Counted from the stretch's first letter, positions 1-11,574 are shown. The stretch: 64,000 nt of DNA from Budorcas taxicolor (GCF_023091745.1 NC_068910.1:129969170-130033169), one strand, 5' to 3'. Notes: generated from the letters alone by a model not told the origin. A program made the numbers and translations.

Positions 1-375
1 TAAAAGGCTAAACTCATAGAAACAGAAAACAGAAAAGTGTTTGCCAGCGGTTGCAGAGGTGGGGGAAATAGGGAGAATCTGGTAAAAAGGTGCAAATTTT
101 CAGCTTTAAAATAATAAGGTCTGAGGATATACAATGTGGTGAGTGTAGTTCGGAACACTCTATTGTATAACTGAAATATGCTAAGAGAGTAGAATGTAAA
201 TGTTCTCACCAAATAAACACGTGAGGTGATGGATGTGTTAATTAACTGGATGGGAGGAATCCTTTCACAATGTATAAGAATATAGTATATTATCACAATA
301 TACACTTTATCTTATAATTTTGTTAATTATATCTAAACAAAGCTGAAAAAAGTCCTTAAAAAAAAAAAGAAAGAA
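1..375 (+). repeat. L1 LINE 3' end (old)
   Basis: The text follows the typical L1 3' untranslated order: a mobile 3' tail with 'aagagagtagaatg', 'ttctcacc', 'gtgaggtgatggatgtg', then 'ttcacaatgtata' and finally an A-rich tail at 360-375. It is cut by the left window edge. Assigned by remembered consensus pattern only; the subfamily is not resolved. Confidence 0.6.
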
Positions 376-640
376 GAAATATACATGCCAGACTTACTGA
401 ATCAGTTACTTTTGGGTCCAGTCTTTGGCATGCATAATTTGAAAATTCTCCAAATGACTTTGCTATAACCCCTAGGAATTAAGAATCACTGATTTTATAG
501 AAAGTTGAAACTATTTTGGTATCAGGAGGCCCGACCATACTCCTTGACTGTTACTGATAATCCCTGATATCTCTGAGTCTGTTTACTTGCTTATAAAATG
601 AAAATGAAGAAGTTATACTATGTGTATCAAATGTCTCTGA
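376..640. other. AT-rich sequence with nothing recognised
   Basis: No open frame of note, splice-flanked exon or familiar repeat was seen here. It lies in the RABL3 intron region (minus strand gene). Confidence 0.5.
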
Positions 641-1220
641 AATAAAAAGTAAGACAGTTGAGTAGAATGAACTGGGAGATTGGGATTGACATATATACAC
701 TACTGATACTATGTTTAAAATAGATGATGAGAATCTACTGTAGAGCACAGGGAACTCTATGTTCTGTGGTGACCCAAATGGGAAGGAAAGCCAAAAAGAG
801 ATGCATGTATACATATAGCTGATTAACCCTGCTGTAACAGTAGAAATTGGGCTTTCCTGGTAGCTCAGCTGGTAAAGAATTCACCTGCAATGCAGGAGAC
901 TCCAGTTCAATTCCTGGGTTGGGAAGATTCACTGGAAAAGGGATAGGCTACACACTCCAGTATTCTTGGGCTTCACTGGAGGCTCAGATGGAAGACCTGA
1001 GTTCGATCCCTGGGTAGGAAGATCACTTGGAGGAGAGCATGGCAACTCAATTCAGTATTCTTGCCTGGAGAATCCCACAGATAGAGTAACCTGGCGTACT
1101 GCAGTCCATGGGGTCGCAAAGAGTCAAAGACAGCTGAGCAACTAAGCAGAGCATAGCACAGAGTAGAAACTAACAACATTGTAAGGCAGCTATATGCCAA
1201 TAAAAATTAATTTTAAAAAG
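640..1220 (+). repeat. Ruminant-type L1 3' end, split by a SINE
   Basis: The 640-846 part carries the artiodactyl L1 tail signature (words such as 'tagagcacagggaactc', 'gtatacatatagctgatt', 'ctgctgtaacag'). It resumes after the SINE at 1162 with 'actaacaacattgtaa' and 'gccaataaaaatta'. The two halves are contiguous once the SINE and one copy of its 8-bp target duplication are removed. Confidence 0.7.
847..1161 (+). mobile_element. Dimeric Bov-A type SINE inserted in L1
   Basis: Two tandem SINE units are visible: a tRNA-like head (ctttcctggtagctcag) and a second unit restarting near 969, ending in the usual 'ggggtcgcaaagagtc' 3' region. The insertion is flanked by the 8-bp direct repeat agtagaaa at 839-846 and 1162-1169, showing target-primed retroposition into the surrounding L1. 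Confidence 0.8.
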
Positions 1221-1729
1221 ATAGCTGAGCAGTTAAAATATATACATAAAATACATGTACTATATTTAACAGAATGATTCATACTTTTTACTTATTCACA
1301 TTTTTTAGATCCAAATCATTTTGTCCAAGGAAAATTTTAAATAAACAAGATATTCTACAGATAGCCACAATGACATTAAGAGAAGACAATGATTAGAATG
1401 GCAACAAAGAGGATAGGAAACACAAATGACAATAGCAAAATCACAGTAGCTGTGGACCACAGTGGATAACAGAAAGTAATTCTGTAGAGTGTGATAAAAG
1501 TTGTCACTATTTTGCAATTATATGGCATAAATAAGATAACAAATGATCATGTTAAATCATCAATAAAAAGATTAAACTACATGAATTCTGTTTTTAAAGC
1601 AAGAAAATGTTTAATACATTTGATCAAGATTTCTAAGCACAAGCACTGAAATGAACAATATGAGATATTATAAGGCATTAGTTATCTGGTATCAAAAAGC
1701 TCAACCACTTTGATGAAGCTCTCTTGATC
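1221..1729. other. AT-rich intronic sequence with nothing recognised
   Basis: No repeat or exon was recognised. Short open frames here start and stop without splice context and are not supported as genes. Confidence 0.5.
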
Positions 1730-1975
1730 CTGCCACCTTCCCTGGCTCCAAAACCAACCAGGGCTGGTTAGGTACTCCTCCTATTTGCTCCCCTAATATG
1801 CTGCACAGTTCTATCATTTCACTAACCACACTGTCATTTATCTGCCAGTATCTCTTCTATTAGATTCCTGAACTTAACAGCAGGAACTATATTATTCAAC
1901 TTTGTAAGCCCAGAACATAGCATAATACCTAGCACATATTAGATATCTGGATATGCTTGGTTAAATCAAGGAAAA
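1730..1975 (+). repeat. L2-like LINE 3' end
   Basis: The order 'attagattcctgaac', 'cagcaggaactatatta', 'cccagaacatagcataatacc', 'tagcacatatta' matches the degenerate L2 3' end pattern (stop-proximal region ending in the 'cctggcacatagtagg' block). It is strongly diverged. Confidence 0.5.
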
Positions 1976-2079
1976 GATTCAGGGTGTCTCATCCTCTAAG
2001 GTTTTATTATATTGTTTATTATTTTACTGAATTTCAGTGATTCTCAAGTACAGTTCTGAGAATAAACTAAATTAGAACC

Positions 2080-2205
2080 AATAGGAAGGCTTATTAAAAA
2101 AAATATATTCTTGGACAACTCCTGATGCCTCCGGGCTGGGGCTCAAAAAAAAAGATAGCTCCCTAGGTGATTCTGATACATAATTAAGTTGGACAACCAT
2201 TTAAG
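2080..2205 (+). repeat. MER5-like DNA transposon fragment
   Basis: The words 'aggcttattaaaaaa', 'cctccgggctggggctc', 'ctccctaggtgattctgat' and 'ttggacaacca' follow the MER5A/B (hAT, non-autonomous) consensus order. An internal A-run looks like a later expansion. Confidence 0.55.
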
Positions 2206-2880
2206 TACATCACTTTTGTCTCTAATGGTATTTCAAATGTCTAATGTTGCCTCCCCTAAATGACTGTAACTCCTTCCATAACAGCCACCATGTAACACAA
2301 TTTCCAGGTAGCATGCCCTCCCAGCCTTGCAATGTACCAAGTCTGTTAGACAGTTCCCTTCTGGCAGTATATACTCCCAAACTGGACTGACCTACTCATC
2401 TATACTCTTCACCACAAAATACTTTCCTTAATCAAATCTTTTCATGTTTCCTTCCAGAGTTAGAAGAGAAGATGCCCTTCTTTCTTTCCAAACTGCTGAA
2501 TTAAACTAAGTTTAATTTACTTCAAATGTAATGAGTCCTAAGAACTTTAAACCACAGCTTGCAGCTATGACATTGAATCTTTTATGTGGGTGAGTGATCT
2601 CCAAGGGAAAGCGTGACATTATAACAAGTATTGCTCTTGACACAGTAAGTGGTACCTTGCTGCTATACTAAGAGTTCAGCATGATGGAGAGTAATGCCAA
2701 ACTCTAAGAAATGTGTTTTATATTTAAATCAGGTCATCAGGGATCCAATATTTAGTCAGGACAAACTTTATAGCTACAGAAGGAATGGTTTTTCTCAACA
2801 GGCAGCAACAGTATGTGCTGACCATTAAATGGGAAAAGGAACCATACTGTAACTTTGGTCCTTCTCATTTATTCACCTCT
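2206..2880. other. Intronic sequence with nothing recognised
   Basis: Unremarkable AT-rich sequence in the RABL3 intron; no repeat or exon could be named. Confidence 0.45.
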
Positions 2881-2894
2881 TTACTTTTTATTGG

Positions 2895-3096
2895 CCTTCC
2901 CTGGTGGCTCAGATGATAAAGCGTCTGTCTACAATGCCAGAGACCTGGGTTCGATCCCTGGGTCGGGAAGATCCCCTGGAGAAGGAAATGGCAATCCACT
3001 CCAGTACTATTGCCTGGAAAATCCCATGGACAGAGGAGCCTGGTAGGCTACAGTCCATGGGGTCGCAAAGAGTCGGACACGACTGAGCGACTTCAC
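2895..3096 (+). mobile_element. Bov-tA SINE with 14-bp target duplication
   Basis: Near-full-length ruminant SINE: tRNA-Glu-like head (cttccctggtggctcaga), B-box-like region (ggttcgatccctgggt), and tail ending 'cgacttcac'. It is flanked by the direct repeat ttactttttattgg at 2881-2894 and 3097-3110. The near-perfect duplication marks a comparatively young insertion. Confidence 0.92.
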
Positions 3097-3599
3097 TTAC
3101 TTTTTATTGGAAACCAAATCAAGATCAAGTATAATAGATTTTGTCTCATTTGAAGAGTTTATTCATTGTTTGTAATTTTTAAAAAGAACAAATTTAGTAA
3201 AGAAAATGATACATACCAGGAAAGAGCAGTGTATGTTTTAAATGTTCTTTAATAAGTTTGGTTTGATATGTGTGCCTGTAAACTATTATTAAAGACAGGC
3301 AGGAAGGTAGGAGTCTTAGGAGACAGTCGGGAGACAAGACAGAAGGATAGAAAAAAGTCAACAATGTGAGTGTATCAGGGGAACAGGAATTGAATTTGCT
3401 TCATGCTTCACAGTGTCCGATACCCAGGAGGTATGCAATATATATTCTGAACAAATGAATGCATGAATAATATTATGGAGGTTTCTGCTAACTGTTTTGC
3501 CTTCAGCCAAGTGCATTTCCTCTATTAAAAAAACCCAAAACCTTCACTTTCCCCTTCTATTCTGTACTCACGTGCTCCTTTATTTAACTTCTAAACTTT

Positions 3600-4290
3600 G
3601 TGAAAGATTGATTTAAACCTCTGTCTATATTTTCTCTCTGCCTACTCACATCATTTGGTTTCTATTAACCTTCCACTGCATTTTAAAAGGTCAGCACTAA
3701 CTGTGTCATTACCAAATGCAGTTTTTCCTCTCAGTCATTATCTCTCTATACTATTTCACACTAAAAATCAATCCCTTCTTCATGAGAGTCTCGTCTCTTT
3801 TTTGCTCTTGTGGTTTTTCATCACCTTGGTTATCCCTCCTCTCTCTTCCTTTCTCTGACCCTGCTTTTCACCAACTCCCTAAATATACCTCAAGGCTCTC
3901 CCTCAGCTCTTCTCTTTCTAAATTTTCCTTTCTGAAAACCTCATCAGCTCTCATGGTTCAAGATTATCCCCACAGAGATGATTCCGTCTCAGAATTCTCT
4001 CCTAAGCTTCAGCACGTCAAACGCTTTCTCGGCAGCTTCAGGTGGATAGCTCATAGATCCCTCCATTCATCATGTCCAGAGTAGAATTTCCATTTCCTTC
4101 TCTTTCACCTGTAATATATATCCCCCTTCTTAAGGAACAGTCCAGCTGTCTGTTGCCCAGGCTACCCATTCAATCATTAACACTCAGTATAATTTTCTGT
4201 TCCTCACAAGCACTTCACTTTTTCTCATCAACTGCTGTAACACTTATATTCTATTTAAGAGCTATTCCACAGAACTTTCTGTGATGATGG
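3600..4290 (+). repeat. L2 LINE internal region (old)
   Basis: This pyrimidine-rich stretch contains degenerate L2 reverse-transcriptase-region text (a 'cctcaaggctctccctc' block, a 'tcatggttcaagattatccc' block, then 'cttcagcacgtcaaac' and 'catcatgtcc'). Open frames across it (for example 3716-4084) are a by-product of low stop density in pyrimidine-rich sequence. The interval 3111-3600 before it shows only a weak L2-like tail near 3395-3470. Confidence 0.5.
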
Positions 4291-4477
4291 AAATGTCAAA
4301 TATAATAATTACCAGCAATATGTGAATTCTGAGCACTTGAAATGTGGTTAGTTCACCTAGACAACTAAATTTTTTATTTTAGTTGATTTAAATTTAAATC
4401 TTCACATGAATCTAGTCATTACTATATTTAACAACACCAGAATACCTTTTTCTTAATACCATTCTGGAATAAAAGGT

Positions 4478-4735
4478 AGTACAGAGTACACAGGCTCTTG
4501 AACCAGACTGTCTGCGTTGGAATTTCATTTCCATTACTTTCTGGCAGTGTAACCATGAGCAAAGCAGTTAAGACTTCTGGGCCGCAGCTACCTCATGCGT
4601 CAGATAGGGAAGCTCACAGTATCTACCTTGACAGGTGAGCATTAAGGGTCATGGATTAGTATATTAAATAGGTGCCTAGTCAAAGTAAGCACTAAAAAAA
4701 AATGTTAGCCATTATCTCAATAATACTATTATTTT
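4478..4735 (+). repeat. MIR SINE
   Basis: Follows the MIR layout in order: 'agtacacaggctcttgaacc', 'agactgtctgcgttggaatt', a core with 'ctggcagtgtaaccatgag', and the 3' part ending 'taagcac'. Old and diverged. Confidence 0.7.
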
Positions 4736-5170
4736 AAAGATCATTTATATAAACCCTTGGCCCACCTACTAGTTCCCACCTCATATTCTTAGTGTTAAGA
4801 AGACTGCCTCTAAAAAATTTTTTTCTCCCTACTGCTTGCATATTGTTATGCTGCCCAAGAGGAATTCAATAAATATTGATTGTATGCAATGTGTAAATTA
4901 GAGTTAAAAATCCCACTAAAATAAACTAGAAATGACAAATCAATTTCCTTATTTATAGTTTGTGAAAATATTAAATTCTGTAAGTCTTATTTTCATAATT
5001 AAGCACAGCCATGCATTATATTGGTCCCATTAGACTTCGGGCAACAAAATAAGAACACAGTAATGAATGAAGGATACCACAAAATAAAACTTTTCTCCTT
5101 TTTTCCTTCAATTCAGTTATGAACACCTCTGCAGTGCATACTAAATCCACAATGTTAATAATTACTGAGT
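4736..5170. other. Intronic sequence with nothing recognised
   Basis: AT-rich, without recognisable exon or repeat. Confidence 0.45.
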
Positions 5171-5178
5171 ACATACTT

Positions 5179-5318
5179 TCGATCCCTGGGTTGGGAAGAT
5201 CCCCTGGAGAAGGGAACAGCTACCCACTCCAGTATTCCGGCCTGGAGAATTCCATGGACTGTATAGTCCATGGGGTCACAAAGAGTCAGATATGACTGAG
5301 TGACTTTCACTTTCACTC
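5179..5318 (+). mobile_element. Bov-tA SINE, 5'-truncated
   Basis: Begins inside the B-box-like block (tcgatccctgggttggg), so the tRNA-like head is missing. It runs to the normal 3' end (gactttcactttcactc). The 8-bp direct repeat acatactt flanks it at 5171-5178 and 5319-5326. Confidence 0.88.
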
Positions 5319-5879
5319 ACATACTTCAACATCATTAGCTTCACCCAGCACTTGAAATTAAACAATTATCTTATCACCTTTACCATCTCTATTTTTAGCT
5401 GGCTCTTAACAGATGTGAAATGAGCTAAATGGGGCAACTGTTTTTAAGAGTTCTGAAGAGTGTATATTTATGGATCCTTACTGATTCTGGACATCCTCAT
5501 CACAGGTTTGAATAATACAGAGGCTATAATTGCAATACAAAAGCTGCTAGAGAAGAATGTGTTCTTCCAAGTTATCTGGGTAAGTCTTATTAGATTTAAT
5601 CATTTTTGCTGGAGGGAAGAACTGTTCCCTTTGTTATAACAACAGTCAAAATAATTTATGTGTCTATCAGAACTTTCCTTAAAATTATTGTTTAAAAATG
5701 CCTTTTACTTACGCTGTCACTCAAGAAATGCATTTTTCTCAAAGAAGACAGATCAACCAGCCCAATTCAATGAAGAGTAATAAAAGCAAGGTCATTTTCA
5801 GCCCCACATGCTCCACTCTTCCATAGTAATACAATTCAGGCCAGCCTGGCTTTAACGGAGTCAGTAACACATTCATTCC

Positions 5880-6009
5880 TGGAGAAGGAAATGGCAACCC
5901 ACTCCAGTGTTCTTGCCTGGAGAATCCCAGGGACAGAGGAGCCTGGTGGGCTGCCGTCTGTGGGGTTGCACAGAGTCAGACACGACTGAAGTGACTTAGC
6001 AGCATCAGC
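5880..6009 (+). mobile_element. Bov-tA SINE, 5'-truncated
   Basis: Starts at 'tggagaaggaaatggcaac', lacking the head, and ends 'gacttagcagcatcagc'. A 14-bp target duplication with one mismatch (aacacattcattcc / aacacactcattcc) lies at 5866-5879 and 6010-6023. Confidence 0.88.
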
Positions 6010-6334
6010 AACACACTCATTCCAGTAAAGTCTGTCACATTATTACACGACACCATCTTCATCTACTATAGCCTTTATTCCAGACTCCCTTTGGGTAGTT
6101 TTACATCTTCTCCAGTGTTTTCTGGAATTATGGAGGGAGTTCAAAACTCAGCAGTCTTTCATAAGCTAACTCAAGGAAACTTTAAATTCACTTTCTTCAA
6201 AAGCAGAGGTTTCTGAAGGAAACCTAACTGTATCCTATTTACAAGAAATACACTATAAATAAAAGGGTATAGGAAACATAAGAGATAGAAGTAAGATATA
6301 CCACAAAACATTAACTAAAAATAAGTTGGTTTAT

Positions 6335-6895
6335 ATAATATAGTACTATTAGCTATAGTCACCATGTTGTATGTTATATCCCCAGAGCTTATTTATCTTA
6401 TTATGGGAAGTTTGTACCTTTTGACTACCTTTACCCACAATAACCCTCCCCTTTTTCCACCCCTGACTCTGGCAACTACCAATCTATTTTCTGTTCCCAT
6501 GAGTTTGTTTTTTTCCAGATTCTACAACTAAGTGTGCTAATACAGTGACTGTCTGTCTCTAACTTAGCATAACTTCACTTAGCATAAAGCCCTCAAGGTC
6601 CATTCTTGTTATTTCAAATGGCAGAATTTGCTTCTTTTTTATGGCTGAATAATATTTCATTGCATATACATTTTATCCATTCATTCATTAATGACACTTA
6701 GATCTTAAAAATTCTCATGAAAACAAGAAAAAACCTGTTACTATGTGAGGTGATACATGTTAAAAAAGACATTGTGGTAATAATTTCTCAATATATAATT
6801 TCTCAATATATACATGTATCAAGTCATATTGTTCTATACCTTAAACTAATGCAAAGTCACATGTCAATTATATATCAATAAAATTGGGGGGAAAA
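6335..6895. repeat. L1 3' end with inverted 5' segment
   Basis: Positions 6335 to about 6710 are L1 3'-region sequence in antisense (for example 'ctatagtcaccatgttgtat', 'cctcaaggtccattcttgtt', 'ggctgaataatatttcattg'). Positions from about 6705 to 6895 are L1 3' UTR in sense ('attctcatgaaaacaag', 'gaggtgatacatgtt', 'caattatatatcaataaaa'). In the consensus order the sense segment continues where the inverted segment leaves off. This is the layout produced by twin priming. Confidence 0.65.
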
Positions 6896-6899
6896 GTGG

Positions 6900-8990
6900 A
6901 TTTAGCTGTTTTATTACCAGACAAAACAGACTTCAAGGTACAATGTATTACTGGATTCAGAGAGGATATATCATGATGATAAAATGTTAAATCCTTCAGG
7001 AAGTTTAAACAATCTTAAATTAGTACACATCTAGTAAGACAACCTCAAAATATATACACAAAAAACTGGCAGAACTAAAATGAGGAATAGACAAATCCAC
7101 ACTTAAAGTTGGAGATTAAAATTCTCATTCCTTAGCAATTGATGAAACAAGCAGACAAAGAAAATCAGTTGGGATAGATAAGATTTGAACAAAAAGATTA
7201 ACAAACTTGACCTAATTTATACAGTTAGAACAATGTGTGCCAACAGTTACAAAACTGCATTCTTTTCAAGTGCAAATTAAATATTTACCAAAACTGGCAT
7301 GAAGCAAATGTCATCAAATTTCAGAAAATGAAATCACATATCGCATGTTCTAAGCACAATGAAAGTAAGCTAGAAATCAATAATTTAAAGGTAAAAAAAA
7401 TTCTCAAAGTTGGGAAATTAAGTGGTACATTTCTAAACAACCTATGAGTCAAAGAAGAAATCATAACGGAATTTAGACAGTATTCTACACTGAATGATAA
7501 TGAACAAAATTTCAGAGAGGCAACTAAAGCTGTGCCTAGATAGAAAGAAATTTAGAGCCTTAGAGCTCTAAAAGGAAGCCTGAAACAAACCCAACGAAAC
7601 AACTACCTAGTGCAAGAAGTTAGAAAAAAACACAGCTAATTAAACCCAAAGAAAGTATGGACATCATAGAGAAAAGAGCAGAAATTAATAAAATAGAAAA
7701 TAAACATGTAGTAGATAAAATCGACAAAGCCAAAAAGTGGTCCTTGATAGACTCTGGAAAGACTGACCAAGAAAATCAGAGAAAAGCCACAAATTACCCC
7801 TATCAGAAATAAAAAAAAGAAAAATTATTACAGATCCTACAGATAAAGATAGATGACAGAGGATATAAAAATAAATTTTTTTGACAATTTACACAAAATA
7901 GATAAATTATTTAAAAAACATGTTACCAAAATTGATTTGGAAGAAATATAGTCATTTTCATATTTTCTTTAATGTTATTTAAAAACTTCCCACAAAGAAA
8001 ACTTTAGGCCTGGTGGTTTCTAATTGTGAATTCTTCCACATACCTAGGGAAGAAACAAAACCAAACTTACATAAAGTCTTCCAGAGAACAGACACAGAAA
8101 TAAAGCTTGCCAACTCATTTTACAAGACTAGCATAATCCTGATACTAAAATCCCACAAGGAGATTATAAGAAAGAACGGTGATAGGCCAATGTTTCTCAT
8201 GAGTTTAGATGTAAATATTAGGGGAAAAAAAAAGAGGGCTTCCCTGGTGGCTCAGACAGTAAGGAATTGGCCTGCAATGCAGGAGATCCAGGTTTGATCC
8301 CTGGGTCGGGAAGATCCCCAGGAGAAGGAAATGGCAATCCATTCCAGTATTCTTGCCTGGGAAATCCCAGAGACAGAGGAGCCTGGCGGGCTACAGCCCA
8401 TGGAGTCGCCAAAAGTTAGATACAACTGAGTGACTAACACACTAAACACACTACATTTGAAAGAGTATTAGCAAACTGAACCCAGTAATATTATGAAAAG
8501 AATGCATCAAGACCAAGTTGGATTTACTCCAAGAATGCAAAGTTCATTTCACATTTAAAGATCAATCAACCTAACTTACCATAAGTTACAAAATAAAGAA
8601 GGGAAATTATGATTACCATGCAAAAGCGCCTGATAAAATCCAACACCAGTTTGTGATACAAACTCTCATCAAAAGAGAAAGAGAAGGTAACTTTAATCTG
8701 ATAAAGTTTATCTACAAAAAGTCCTATAGCAAATACCATATTTAACGGTATTACATTAAAAATTTCCTGAGACTGGGAATGAGACAAAGATGCCTGTTAG
8801 CCTTGCTTCTACCTAACAGTGTACTGGATGGAAATTTAGCCAATTCAATAAGAAAAGGGGAAAAAACCCCAAATAAGACAAAACATAAATTACATGAGCA
8901 GACTGGGCTCTAGATGGATAAGAGGAGCAAGTGGAAGCAGGGCAGAAAATTGAATTTTAAGTTCAATTTCAACTTCAAATTGTAAAGCAC
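6900..8990 (+). repeat. Decayed L1 ORF2 body
   Basis: Conceptual plus-strand translation, with many stops and frameshifts, recalls L1 ORF2: an Asp-Lys-Thr-Asp-Phe-like block near 6925, the Lys/Asn-rich region near 7680-7800, a 'FYKTSIILI' block near 8120, and a 'HQDQVGFTP'-like block near 8505. No intact endonuclease or reverse transcriptase remains. A Bov-tA SINE interrupts it at 8236-8450. Confidence 0.65.
8236..8450 (+). mobile_element. Bov-tA SINE inside old L1
   Basis: Full-length-looking SINE from 'gggcttccctggtggctcag' to 'ctgagtgactaacac'. L1 ORF2-like sequence continues on both sides, so the SINE is younger than the L1. The target duplication is not clear because the left flank is A/G-rich. 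Confidence 0.88.
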
Positions 8991-9190
8991 TAGACCGTAA
9001 CTTCACATGTTCTAAGCTTCTCTGATCTTCCCTGCAAACCTGTAGGCTAGATAAAGCAGGTATTATTAACCTTTAGTTTGGAAATGATACACAAGGCTCA
9101 GAGAAGTAAACTGATTAGTGTGTCTCTCTTTAAGAAGCAAAGGCAATATGGGGACTGACCAAGGAAGTGGGAGTTCAAATTTAAGTTTCT
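8990..9190 (-). repeat. MIR SINE, antisense
   Basis: Antisense MIR pattern: 'gtattattaacctt', 'aatgatacacaaggctcagagaag', 'gggagttcaaattta' (the reverse of the MIR head). Diverged; boundaries approximate. Confidence 0.5.
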
Positions 9191-9407
9191 TTTCAGTATG
9201 TCATGCTTTCTCAAGCAAAAGGAGCTAGAAAAATCCAGAGAGAAATCATGCCCAGAACTTACTACTGGGTGTACCAAACTTAAAGTTGCCACTGAACTCA
9301 TTATCTAGAATTTCTTTTTCTTTCCATAGCTAAGAATCTGGGAACATGGTAGGCTGAAATGACACAGAAAAGTCCCTTTTGACTTCAACTCATAGAAAGG
9401 CCACACA

Positions 9408-9491
9408 ATATATATATATATATATATATTTTTTTTTTTTTTAATAAAAAAGAGAAGCTCAAGAGAGAACGAGTGAGAGAGAGAGAGAGAA
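9408..9491. repeat. Simple repeats: (TA)n, T-run and (GA)n
   Basis: An alternating AT tract (9408-9429) runs directly into a T homopolymer (9429-9442). A GA dinucleotide tract follows at 9475-9491. Likely length-polymorphic. Confidence 0.9.
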
Positions 9492-9499
9492 AAGGAAAT

Positions 9500-10980
9500 T
9501 TCCCAGATGCTAGAAATGAAGAAAAAAACTTTACAATGTAAAGTGGGAGCTGACCCAGATTCAGATATAGTTTCAAGGGTTGGTCCCCAGAGTTAGAGTG
9601 CCCAGACAAGAATAGGGATCCATTTTCCAGCTTTCAAAGCGAGAGTATATGTGGATGAGTGACAGAGGACAGATTCGCTTCTTAAAATGTGGACCCTTCA
9701 TGAGCAGCCCAGTCAGTGAAAAAGAGTAGGAAAAACAGTTCACTGGATCAGGAAAGCGGGAAAAACTTCCTGTCAGGGATCTTGTAGACAGCAGATGAAA
9801 GATCTACAAAAAATAAACACCACAACTGGATACTGGGGGACTTTATATTATTAAGATGGCATGGACATTCCAACCCAAGAAATTACAGGGACCACTGAAA
9901 TCTCTGGAGCTCTGCAGAACAGGAACAAAAAGGCACTGTACTCTCAAAACATAAAAAATTAGACTTCAAAAGGGAAGCAAGAAAAAAAATTCTGTCTGAA
10001 GATGTGGTCATCTTCAAAGAGTTACAGACCATACAGGAGGTACATTTCCATGAGGTGAGTCAGCATATACAGCAAGCAGACCTGCCATCCACCCAGAAAA
10101 AAGAATAGAATGCTCCAAAGAAACCATGAAATATTATGTTGAAAATGATTAAAATAAGAAACATAATGAAAGATCAGAATATTTCGAAAAATTTTGACAT
10201 TTGGAAAAGAACCAAAGGAACAACTAGAAATTAAAAATTACAGTTACTGAAATTAAAAAAATTGAGTGGATTTACTAAAAAATGGATTAGACATAGTTGA
10301 AAAGATTCTTAGTTAACCAGAAAGTGAATATGAATACATTATCCAGAATGCACCACAGAGAAATAAACAATAGAAAACACGAAAGTGCAATTAAAATATG
10401 TGAGGACAAACATCCAGCAGAAGTTCAAAAGGAGAAGTTAGAGGGAACAAGGCGAGGCAAACAGGTAACAGCTAAAAATTCTGAAAAATGAAGAGAGACA
10501 TGAGGTGTACAATTTTTGATCAAGATGACTAAAAACTAACCTACCCCCAAATATAGGTCAGCAAAACTACAGAACATAAAAGATTTAAAAAAATTTTCTT
10601 TTTCTAAAGCAACTAGAGAGAAGAAATTATCTTTAAAAGGAATACTTAGGCTGAAAGATTTCTAATCTTCAGCAACATACATCACAGACTATGGAACAAC
10701 AGGTGCAATGAACTGAAGGAAAATAGAATAGCTGTCAATCAAGCTAACTACTATTCCCTCCTCATTTATTTCTTAACTCAATGGAGAAAGGTATGCCAGT
10801 GTAAGAGGGGCTTGGACAGGACTAGCTGGAATTAGCAAGACCAAAATATTTGGAAGGCAGTTAATTCAGTGGAAACAGATGACCTAGACATAAGACTCCA
10901 GAAGCTTTTGTCTTTACACTGTATTTCTAGCCAAAGTTGGCTATCTTAGTGGTAAAGGCTTAGGCAGAATTATTTATGGA
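9500..10980. other. A-rich intronic stretch, possibly decayed L1/HAL1
   Basis: The plus strand is purine-rich with Lys/Glu/Asn-rich broken frames (for example 10297-10491), reminiscent of L1 or HAL1 ORF1. No motif is firm enough to name it, and no splice-bounded exon was found. Confidence 0.3.
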
Positions 10981-11004
10981 GCACATTAAGTGAGCTCGAG
11001 ATAT

Positions 11005-11245
11005 ATAGCACAGTAATTAAAAGTGAAGTCTCTGGAATCAGGCTAATGAGAATCAAATCTTGACTCTGCTTCTTATGAACTGAATGAATTTCATCAAGTT
11101 ACTTTACTTCTCTGTGCCTTGATTTTGGTAGCTCTATTTCACAGTTTAAAAACGACGAAATAAGCAAAGAAATGTAAAACATTGGGCATAGTATCCAGCA
11201 CACAGTAGGTATTTAATAAAGGCTAGTTATTCTTATTATTTAGTC
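11005..11245 (+). repeat. MIR SINE
   Basis: MIR order is clear: 'cacagtaattaaaagtgaagtctctggaatcaggct' region, then 'ctgcttcttatgaactg', 'aagttactttacttctctgtgcc', and 'gcacacagtaggtatttaataa'. It lies about 90 bp from RABL3 exon 2. Confidence 0.75.
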
Positions 11246-11332
11246 TTGACTACAGGGCTGTAATCTGACCATAAGTTTGAAGAAGTTATCTTTAATATGA
11301 CACTGAAAAACTAAAATATAAGAAACACATAC

Positions 11333-11424
11333 TCTGACATCTACTGAGCAGCCCACAGTCCACGATGGATTTCCCAGCACTTGATTCTGGCACAGGAGAT
11401 GAACTAAAGAAGATTTCCCAACAC
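11333..11424 (-). CDS. RABL3: RABL3 exon 2 (Rab-like small GTPase)
   Basis: On the minus strand a 92-bp exon lies between a 'ttttacag' acceptor and a 'gtatgt' donor. It encodes residues 17-46: VGKSSLVHLLC, then NQVLGNPSWTVGCSVDVR. The first two bases complete the Gly-16 codon begun in exon 1, so the P-loop GDSGVGKS (residues 13-20) is assembled across the intron. The Thr in 'SWTVG' is at the switch I position. RABL3 is an atypical Rab-like GTPase lacking the usual C-terminal prenylation signal; roles in cell proliferation and in modulating RAS prenylation have been reported. Intron 1 is 6.3 kb. The next exon (expected to begin with Val-His-Asp) was searched for on the minus strand down to position 1 and not seen, so the rest of the gene should lie left of the window. 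Confidence 0.93.
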
Positions 11425-11574
11425 CTGTAAAAGATACAAGCACTCTAGTCATATAAAAGACATGCTGAAAAGACTGAAAATAAGCAGTAATAACATTATG
11501 CAAAGCACAGTTGTTTAAAGGGTGTTCATACCATACCGATGATTTAATAAGCTTCGCTGATAGAGAAGATGGTT

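Noticed and set aside
2895..2970. tRNA-like sequence with A/B-box-like segments
   Set aside because: It is the head of a Bov-tA SINE. It lacks an intact cloverleaf and recurs at many SINEs, so it is not a tRNA gene.
3716..4084. Open frame of 122 codons
   Set aside because: It lies in pyrimidine-rich, L2-like sequence; the low stop frequency is compositional.
1..11332. Search for RABL3 exon 3 and later exons on the minus strand
   Set aside because: No reverse-strand text for the expected next residues (Val-His-Asp-Tyr and the Trp-Asp-Val-Gly-Gly switch II region) was found; the exons probably lie outside the window.
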